This document shows positions 58,171 to 64,000 of a stretch of DNA of 64,000 bases, piece by piece. Under the pieces are notes generated by a model. It was not told the DNA's origin and did not search any database. It worked only from the letters and a program-made list of their open reading frames with translations. Positions within the stretch are counted from its first letter, which is position 1. Each line of letters opens with the position of its first letter. Both the position numbers and the translations under genes were made by a program. The DNA is taken from NCBI GenBank assembly GCA_030323305.1, contig CP106741.1:4587501-4651500 (forward strand). The letters are read 5' to 3'. Origin of the DNA: Paenibacillus sp. CC-CFT747. Its GTDB lineage: Bacteria; Bacillota; Bacilli; Paenibacillales; NBRC-103111.

Positions 58171-58490
58171 ATTAGATTAACGTCGTTAACGAATTATTTA
58201 ATGATATTAATCATATTCCTGTTCTCTCCATGGGGATGCCTGCCAGTTCCATTAGTCACAAGCTTGACAATATTCTTCGACAAAAGATAAAATAAATTTT
58301 GTATATCTTTTCTTCAAATCATTGGATTCGCAAAGTAAAATCGCCAATTTTACTTTTCATAACCTTTTATGACGGCGAATCGAATGATCCCACAAGAATG
58401 TAAAGCAGTTACCTGTACAATGAAGCTCGGATTAAAAACCGAACATATCCCAAGCTAACACCTTGGAGGAACAACGGGGAGGTGAACATG
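58171..58490 (+). other. AT-rich intergenic leader region between recX and rny
   Basis: This 320-base gap is much more AT-rich than its surroundings. It holds a sigma-A promoter (58264-58293) and a perfect inverted repeat AAAGTAAAA/TTTTACTTT (58332-58340 and 58348-58356) within the predicted leader. It ends in the rny ribosome site GGGGAGGTG. I see no gene in it on either strand. Confidence 0.6.
58264..58293 (+). promoter_or_regulatory. Sigma-A promoter for rny
   Basis: A perfect TTGACA (58264-58269), an 18-bp spacer, and TAAAAT (58288-58293), about 200 bases before rny, giving a long 5' leader with a hairpin. Confidence 0.75.
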
Positions 58491-60037
58491 ATGATGACTA
58501 CCGTCATCTGGGCCGTGGTCGCTCTCGTTGTTGGGATTCTTCTTGGCGCTGGGATTGGGTATTTTATCCGCAAATCTCTTGCTGAAGCGAAAATTTCGAG
58601 TGCGGAACACGCGGCCGAACAGATTATTGAGAACGCCAGGAAAGATGCCGAGGCACTTAAGAAAGAAACGGTTCTCGAAGCCAAAGACGAAGTCCACAAG
58701 CTTCGGGCCGAAGCTGAAAAAGACATTCGTGAACGTCGGAATGAAACACAACGACAAGAAAGACGATTGTTGCAAAAAGAGGAGTCGCTGGATAAAAAAT
58801 TAGAATCTCTGGAACGCAAAGAAGAACAAATGGCCAACAAGGAGAAGCGGATCGACGAGACCCAAGGACAAATTGATCAGCTTTATCGCAGCCAGGTTGC
58901 CGAGTTAGAGCGTATTTCCGGATTGACAATGGAAGAAGCGAAGTCCATCATTCTCACCAATGTTGAACAGGAAGTCCGTCATGAAGCAGCCCAACTGATT
59001 AAAGAGATTGAACAGCAGGCTAAAGAAGAAGGGGACAAGAAGGCCAGAGAGATCATTACGCTAGCTATCCAGCGTTGTGCAGCCGATCATGTCGCCGAGA
59101 CGACGGTATCCGTCGTTACGCTGCCTAACGAAGAAATGAAGGGCAGAATCATCGGTCGTGAAGGACGGAACATCCGGGCTCTGGAGACGCTGACCGGCAT
59201 CGACCTCATTATCGACGACACGCCGGAAGCCGTTATCCTCTCCGGATTCGATCCGATCCGCCGCGAAATCGCGCGGACGGCCCTGGAGAAGCTTGTGGCG
59301 GATGGACGGATCCATCCGGCACGAATCGAAGAGATGGTGGAGAAATCCCGGAAGGAAGTGGACGAACGAATCCGCGAATACGGGGAACAAGCCACCTTCG
59401 AGATCGGCGTGCATGGTCTGCATCCCGATCTTATCAAGATATTGGGAAGGCTCAAATTCAGAACCAGCTATGGACAGAATGTGCTTAAGCATTCGATGGA
59501 AGTGGCTTATCTGTCGGGGCTTATGGCAGGAGAACTTGGAGAAGACGTTACTTTGGCGAAACGTGCCGGACTCCTGCATGACATCGGTAAAGCTTTGGAT
59601 CACGAAGTCGAAGGCTCCCATGTGGAAATCGGCGTAGAGATCGGCAAGAAATACAAGGAGCATCCGGTTGTCATCAACAGTATTGCTTCGCACCATGGAG
59701 ACACGGAGGCGACATCCGTCATCGCGATGCTCGTGGGCGCTGCGGACGCTTTATCGGCTGCAAGGCCGGGGCCCGCCGCGAAACGCTCGAAACGTACATC
59801 AAGCGGCTGGAAAGACTGGAGGATATTTCGGAATCCTTCGAAGGGGTCGAGAAATCGTACGCCATCCAGGCCGGCCGTGAAATCCGGGTTATGGTTCAGC
59901 CGGACAAGGTGGATGACACCGAGGCGTTCCGCTTGGCCCGTGATATTACGAAGAAAATCGAGAATGAATTGGATTATCCCGGCCACATTAAGGTTACCGT
60001 TATTCGCGAAACCCGGGCTGTGGAATACGCTAAATAG
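58491..60037 (+). CDS. rny: Ribonuclease Y (one frameshift at 59768-59771)
   Basis: Membrane-bound endoribonuclease that initiates mRNA decay. Candidate starts are ATG 58488, 58491 and 58494 after GGAGGTG; 58491 gives the usual spacing. An N-terminal helix (residues about 5-25) anchors it. A long coiled coil (about 30-210) follows, then a KH domain (MKGRIIGREGRNIRALETLTG near 215) and an HD domain (HSMEVAYLSGLMAGELG, AGLLHDIGKALDHE near 340-370). One G lost in GGGG (59768-59771) restores ARPGARRETLETYIKRLERLE and an end at TAG 60035-60037, 515 aa, the family length. Confidence 0.95.
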
Positions 60038-60045
60038 GTGGAACG

Positions 60046-60069
60046 AAAAGTGGCTGATAAGCCACTTTT
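60046..60069 (+). terminator. Intrinsic terminator after rny
   Basis: AAAAGTGGCT (60046-60055) pairs perfectly with AGCCACTTTT (60060-60069) around GATA. ymdB follows 50 bases later. Confidence 0.8.
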
Positions 60070-60120
60070 CTGTTATTGTAGGACCAATTGACGTTTAAGG
60101 AGTGACCGGTTATCAAGGTT

Positions 60121-60908
60121 TTGTTTATAGGAGACATCGTAGGAGCGGTGGGAAGGAAAGCCGTGAAGCAGATGCTTCCTTCCTTAACCGCCCGATATAA
60201 GCCTTCCCTCATCATCGCAAACGGCGAGAACGCGGCGGCCGGCCGGGGCATCAACCGGCAGATCGCCAAGGAGTTTTTGAATGGGGCATTCATGGCGTCA
60301 CCATGGGGAATCACACGTGGGACCAGAAGGAGATCTTTGATTTTATCGACGATGAGCCGCGGCTGGTTCGTCCGGCCAACTTCCCCGAAGGGACTACCCC
60401 TGGCCGGGGATGGACCACCATCAAGGCGAATGGCAAGGAAGCTCATCATTATGAACCTTCAAGGAAGAACCTTCCTGCCGCCGATTGACTGCCCCTTCGA
60501 GAAGGCCGATGCCCTTCTGGCCCCTTTTAAGGGCAAGAACAAGGCGATTCTGGTTGATTTTCATGCGGAGGCAACGTCGGAGAAGATCGCCATGGGCTGG
60601 CACCTGGACGGAAGGGCGTCCGTGGTGGTGGGCACGCATACTCACGTGCAGAGCCATGACGAAAGAATTCTCCCGGGGGCACCGCTTATGTGACCGATGT
60701 GGGGATGGTGGGCCCTCGCGACGGAATTCTCGGCATGGAAAGGGAAGCCGTGCTGCGTAAGTTCAGAACCCAGCTTCCGGTCCGTTTTGTCGTGGATGAA
60801 GGAACCTGGCACTTCCATGCCGTCATCGTAGACATTGACGAAGCGACGGGGAAGGCGACCCGGATAGATTTGATTCGCAAGTACGAAGAAGATCTGCTGC
60901 TCGAATAG
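60121..60908 (+). CDS. ymdB: Metallophosphatase YmdB (three frameshifts, 60274-60278, 60437-60443 and 60675-60679; start uncertain)
   Basis: Calcineurin-like phosphodiesterase that affects biofilm and motility switching in Bacillus. The N-terminus as read is TTG 60121 (MFIGDIVGAVGRKAV). Family members usually start about three codons earlier (MKILFIGD). Here the bases just after AAGGAG read GGTTATCAAG, so the real start may have been TTG at about 60110 with a lost G. Losses at TTTTT (60274-60278, restoring EWGIHGVTMGNHTWD) and GGGGG (60675-60679, restoring PGGTAYVTDVGM) are one base each. The middle event (60437-60443) is net +1, as for a two-base loss (KEALIIMNLQGRT). Metal ligands lie in GDIVG, NGENAAAG, GNHTWD and VVGTHTHVQ. 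Confidence 0.85.
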
Positions 60909-60963
60909 TTCCCAAGTCTTAAGCCGCCTGTGTCTCTCTTCTCAAAGTTTCTTGGGGGGAAGA

Positions 60964-60989
60964 AGGAATTTTTGCTGAAGCTCTAGAAT
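60964..60989 (+). promoter_or_regulatory. Sigma-H-like promoter for spoVS
   Basis: AGGAATT (60964-60970) and AGAAT (60985-60989), spaced by 14 bp, match the sigma-H pattern AGGAWWT-N12-14-RGAAT. spoVS is sigma-H dependent in Bacillus. Confidence 0.7.
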
Positions 60990-61037
60990 AGGAATGGTAC
61001 TGGGGATCAATCCATCATTCCTGAGGAGGTACTTTTC

Positions 61038-61298
61038 ATGGAAGTATTAAAAGTTTCAGCAAAGTCCAACCCAAACTCCGTCGCCGGGGCTTTGGCCGGA
61101 GTCCTGCGGGAACGCGGCGCTGCTGAGCTTCAAGCCATCGGCGCAGGCGCCCTCAACCAGGCGATCAAAGCCGTTGCCATTGCCCGGGGATTCGTTGCTC
61201 CCAGCGGGGTGGATTTGATTTGCATACCTGCTTTCACGGACATTGTCATTGATGGAGAAGACCGGACCGCTATTAAGCTGATTGTCGAGCCCAGATAA
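61038..61298 (+). CDS. spoVS: Stage V sporulation protein S
   Basis: Small Alba-like nucleic-acid-binding-fold protein needed for spore coat assembly and septation timing. ATG 61038 follows GAGGAGGTACTTTTC. The 86-aa product MEVLKVSAKSNPNSVAGALAG...KLIVEPR is among the most conserved sporulation proteins and is intact. A terminator follows. Confidence 0.97.
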   Translation: MEVLKVSAKSNPNSVAGALAGVLRERGAAELQAIGAGALNQAIKAVAIARGFVAPSGVDLICIPAFTDIVIDGEDRTAIKLIVEPR

Positions 61299-61315
61299 GA
61301 TTAGCCGAATGACAG

Positions 61316-61343
61316 CCTGTTTACTTTGGTAAACGGGTTTTTT
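61316..61343 (+). terminator. Intrinsic terminator after spoVS
   Basis: CCTGTTTAC (61316-61324) pairs with GTAAACGGG (61329-61337), with one wobble, around TTTG, followed by six T. Confidence 0.85.
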
Positions 61344-61402
61344 CATGCCATTAAACCCATTCCAACCTCGCAAGAGGTTTTTTCCATTTAAGGAGGGTCA
61401 TC

Positions 61403-62340
61403 ATGAGAATCATCGATGCGCATTGCGATTTGCTGGGCCGGATGCTGGTGGATCCTACGGTGTCCTTTGTAACGGAACATCCGGATACCCGGGTGAACCG
61501 GCAAAGGATGCAGGAAGCGAACTATGCTTTTCAAATTTTCGCGCTTTACTTGTCGGAATCCTTGAGACGGCCGGGATTTCCCGAGGTTCTGGAAATGGTG
61601 GATCTGTTCCGGGAGCGGGTGTGCCGCGAAGGGGACGTGATCCTCGTTCGGAGCGTGTCCGATTTGCAGAAAGCGGCGGAGAAAGGAAAGCTGGGGGCTT
61701 GCTGTCATTAGAGGGCGCCGAGGGGCTGGGAGGCAGCCTAACCTGCCTGCGGACGCTGCATGAGCTGGGGCTGCGTTTCTTAGGACTTACCTGGAATCAT
61801 GCGAATTGGGCGGCGGACGGTGTAGGGGAATCGCGGAACGGCGGCTTTACGGAGAAGGGAAAAGGACTGATCCGGGAGTGCAACCGGCTGGGAATTATTA
61901 TGGACGTTTCCCACTTGGCCGAGCGAGGCTTCTGGGAGCTGGCGGACCTGTCCGATAAACCCTTCATCGCCTCGCATTCGAATGCGAAAGCCCTCTGCCC
62001 CCACCGGAGAAATCTGACGGATGACCAAATCACTGCGCTGATCGAGCGTCAGGGAAGAATAGGCATTACGTTCGTTCCCTGGTTTCTGAGCGAAGGAAAT
62101 GCTTCCCTTAAGGATATCCTTAAGCATATCGACTACATCGGCACCCGCGGAGGTATGCCTTACCTGGGCTTCGGATCGGATTTTGACGGCTTCGATGGCG
62201 GGATCCCCGGCTTGGAGCACCCCGGGTGCTTTCCTAACCTGGTGAATGAGCTGCAGAAGCATTATAAGGAAGACGAGGTTCGCGGCCTCCTGTTTGACAA
62301 TTGGTACAAATTTTTGCAAGGCAATCTGCCACAGGTATGA
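61403..62340 (+). CDS. Membrane-dipeptidase (renal dipeptidase) family metallopeptidase (one frameshift at 61693-61697)
   Basis: Zinc dipeptidase of the M19 (PF01244) family. ATG 61403 follows AAGGAGGGTCATC. The HxD metal motif is in DAHCDLLG near residue 6, the bridging Glu in LLSLEGAEG near 103, and His ligands in MDVSHLAERG near 175 and IASHSNAKAL near 197, with FGSDFDGFDGG near 265. The run GGGGG (61693-61697) has lost one G. Restoring it gives KLGGLLSLEGAEG and 312 aa. The substrate is not known from sequence. Confidence 0.9.
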
Positions 62341-62381
62341 AACAAGCTTTATATCACAATAATAGATAGTAAAAACCACAA

Positions 62382-62400
62382 TCTATCTCGATGCGAGATA
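62382..62400 (+). repeat. Short inverted repeat in the AT-rich gap before korA
   Basis: TATCTC and GAGATA form a perfect 6-base inverted repeat around a GATGC-type loop. There is no T tail, so it is not a terminator. It could be an operator half-site pair, with weak support. Confidence 0.3.
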
Positions 62401-62442
62401 TGTTTAATCTAATAATACTATATATCAAATGGACTTATTTCC

Positions 62443-62471
62443 TTGCTTTTTGCTGGGTGAAATCATAAAAT
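62443..62471 (+). promoter_or_regulatory. Sigma-A promoter for the 2-oxoacid oxidoreductase gene
   Basis: TTGCTT (62443-62448), 17 bp, TAAAAT (62466-62471), about 80 bases before the GTG. Confidence 0.65.
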
Positions 62472-62549
62472 TTGTTTGATGGGATTGAAAAGAAATATTA
62501 ATAAGCTCCACATTGATTCGTTCGTTAAGTTAAAAGGGAGATGGACATC

Positions 62550-64000
62550 GTGATTAATCAGTTATCATGGAAAATCGGGGGACAGCAGGGGGAAGGTGTC
62601 GAAAGTACGGACCGTATATTCTCGACCGCTCTTAACCGTCTGGGTTACTACTTGTACGGATACCGCCACTTCTCATCCCGGATTAAAGGCGGACATACGA
62701 ATAACAAAATTCGCATCAGCACGAAGCCCATCCGGGCCATTTCGGATGATCTGGACATTCTGGTTGCCTTCGACCAGGAAAGCATCGATCTGAACGCACG
62801 CGAGCTTCGCGACAGCGGAGTCATCGTAGCGGATGCCAAGTTTAACCCTACCGTTCCGGAAGGAGTAAACGCCCGCCTGTTCGCCGTTCCGATTACGGCG
62901 ATTGCTGAAGAATTGGGAACATCCCTGATGAAGAACATGGTAGCTTCCGGCGCATCCTGGGCTCTCCTGGGCCTGCCAATGGAAGTTTTCAATAAAGCGG
63001 TAGAAGAAGAATTCGGACGCAAAGGTCCTGCGGTTGTAGAGAAAAATATTCAAGCCGTAGCGAGCGGAGCCCAATTCATTCTGGACCAAGCCGGCGGGCC
63101 GTTGGATCAATTCAAACTTGAGCCAGCCGACGGCAAGCAGAAGCTGTTTATGATCGGTAATGATGCGATCGGACTCGGCGCAGTGGCGGCGGGGTGCCGT
63201 TTCATGCCTGCTTATCCGATCACACCGGCTTCCGAGATCATGGAATATCTGATCAAGACGCTTCCGAAATTCGGCGGTACGGTTATTCAAACCGAAGACG
63301 AAATTGCAGCCTGCACGATGGCCATCGGAGCGAACTACGGCGGCGTAAGAACCCTGACAGCTTCCGCCGGTCCCGGCCTGTCCCTCATGATGGAAGCAAT
63401 CGGCCTTGCCGGTATGACCGAAACGCCGGTCGTTATCGTGGACACCCAGCGCGGAGGTCCTTCGACCGGTCTGCCTACCAAGCAGGAGCAGAGCGATATT
63501 CTCGCCATGATCCATGGTACGCACGGCGAGATTCCAAAGATCGTCATTTCCCCAAGTACCGTGGAAGAGTGCTTCTATGATACGGTGGAGGCCTTCAACC
63601 TGGCCGAGAAATACCAATGCCCGGTTATCATCGTGACGGACCTTCAGCTTAGCCTTGGTAAGCAATCGGCCGAGCAGTTGGACTTCAACCGTGTCGTGAT
63701 CGACCGCGGTCAGCTCGTAAGCGACGTCCAAGCCCGCGAAGACGGAAGCCTGTTCAAGCGTTATGAATTTACGGAAGACGGAATCTCCCCTCGTGTCCTT
63801 CCAGGGCAGAAGAACGGGATTCACCACGTGACCGGCGTAGAGCATGCCGAGGACGGCCGTCCGTCCGAAAGCCCGGTTAACCGCCGCAAAATGATGGATA
63901 AGCGGATGGATAAGCTGAAGCAAGTGAAGGTAACCAATCCGATTCTGGTGGACGCTCCGCACGAAGAGCCGGACCTGCTTATCATCGGAATGGGTTCCAC
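62550..64000 (+). CDS. korA: 2-oxoacid:acceptor (ferredoxin) oxidoreductase subunit alpha (3' end outside window)
   Basis: Subunit of a thiamine-diphosphate-dependent 2-oxoacid:ferredoxin oxidoreductase, which oxidises 2-oxoglutarate or a related 2-oxoacid to its CoA ester. It starts at GTG 62550 behind GGGAG, and the product begins MINQLSWKIGGQQGEGVES. ATG 62541 is in frame but sits directly on the ribosome site. The gamma-type domain comes first (residues 1-190, with the GGQGEG-like and FSSRIKGGHTNNKI motifs). The alpha domain follows, with FMPAYPITPASEIME near 225 and DTQRGGPSTGLPTKQEQ near 305. The frame is open to the window end, with no break in 1451 bases. The beta subunit should lie just downstream. 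Confidence 0.92.
   Translation, partial: MINQLSWKIGGQQGEGVESTDRIFSTALNRLGYYLYGYRHFSSRIKGGHTNNKIRISTKPIRAISDDLDILVAFDQESIDLNARELRDSGVIVADAKFNPTVPEGVNARLFAVPITAIAEELGTSLMKNMVASGASWALLGLPMEVFNKAVEEEFGRKGPAVVEKNIQAVASGAQFILDQAGGPLDQFKLEPADGKQKLFMIGNDAIGLGAVAAGCRFMPAYPITPASEIMEYLIKTLPKFGGTVIQTEDEIAACTMAIGANYGGVRTLTASAGPGLSLMMEAIGLAGMTETPVVIVDTQRGGPSTGLPTKQEQSDILAMIHGTHGEIPKIVISPSTVEECFYDTVEAFNLAEKYQCPVIIVTDLQLSLGKQSAEQLDFNRVVIDRGQLVSDVQAREDGSLFKRYEFTEDGISPRVLPGQKNGIHHVTGVEHAEDGRPSESPVNRRKMMDKRMDKLKQVKVTNPILVDAPHEEPDLLIIGMGS

Noticed and set aside
3745..61697. Phase variation by changes in G/C runs
   Set aside because: The affected genes include essential replication, translation and lipid genes, and the changes are almost all losses. 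Phase-variable runs sit in surface or modification genes and vary both ways.
472..62340. Large-scale pseudogene formation (genome decay)
   Set aside because: There are almost no in-frame stop mutations or missing catalytic residues apart from the frame breaks, and the spacing, ribosome sites and operon overlaps are intact.
1..64000. CRISPR arrays, tRNA or rRNA genes, insertion sequences, phage or defence islands
   Set aside because: I looked for repeated units, cloverleaf-type sequences, transposase motifs and atypical gene blocks and saw none; synteny is continuous with known Bacillales order.

Overview
The window is a conserved housekeeping chromosome block from an endospore-forming, flagellated Firmicute. 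The gene order is che-sigD-rpsB-tsf-pyrH-frr-uppS-cdsA-dxr-rseP-proS-polC-rimP-nusA-rnpM-ylxQ-infB-rbfA-nrnA-truB-ribF-rpsO-pnp-ylxY-mlpA-dut-dpaAB-asd-dapG-dapA-rnjB-tepA-ylzJ-spoIIIE-ymfFHIJK-rodZ-yajQ-rimO-pgsA-cinA-recA-recX-rny-ymdB-spoVS. This matches the Bacillales order. The GC-rich codon use, the short archaeal/eukaryotic-type prolyl-tRNA synthetase, dut between mlpA and dpaA, and the 2-oxoacid:acceptor oxidoreductase after spoVS together suggest a Paenibacillus-like member of Paenibacillaceae. All recognised genes lie on the + strand. I saw no tRNA, rRNA, insertion sequence, phage or CRISPR.

Layout: 1-6.8 kb holds the end of the flagellar/chemotaxis operon (cheB', cheA, cheW, cheC, cheD, a small membrane protein, sigD) and a FapA-like gene. 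6.8-7.9 kb holds a SwrB-like and an MltG-like membrane protein. 8-16.7 kb covers translation (rpsB, tsf, frr), UMP kinase, undecaprenyl and phospholipid precursor synthesis (uppS, cdsA), the MEP pathway (dxr), site-2 protease and ProRS. 16.9-30 kb covers polC and the nusA-infB transcription/translation operon through rpsO. 30-46.7 kb covers pnp, ylxY, mlpA, dut, the sporulation dipicolinate synthase and the lysine/DAP branch (dpaAB, asd, dapG, dapA), RNase J, TepA, SpoIIIE and a SleB-like hydrolase. 46.7-64 kb covers the ymf cluster, rodZ, rimO, pgsA, cinA, recA, recX, rny, ymdB, spoVS, a dipeptidase and the start of a KorA-like subunit.

The dominant anomaly is sequence quality rather than biology. 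About 33 frameshifts interrupt otherwise intact, mostly essential genes. In nearly every case restoring one base, usually a G or C in a run that now reads 4-6, recovers a full-length protein whose length is again a multiple of three. I therefore annotate each such gene as one CDS over its whole span and state where the lost base is. Two consequences are a false YlxQ-InfB fusion and a false C-terminal extension of the MltG-like protein that runs through a terminator.

Regulatory signals read clearly: several sigma-A promoters with 17-18 bp spacing, a LexA (SOS) box before recA, a sigma-K-like promoter before dpaAB, a sigma-H-like promoter before spoVS, a hairpin leader before rimP, and intrinsic terminators that divide the block into transcription units. 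I found no convincing new biological system. The best leads are regulatory arrangements (promoters placed beside terminators) and a few poorly characterised proteins.
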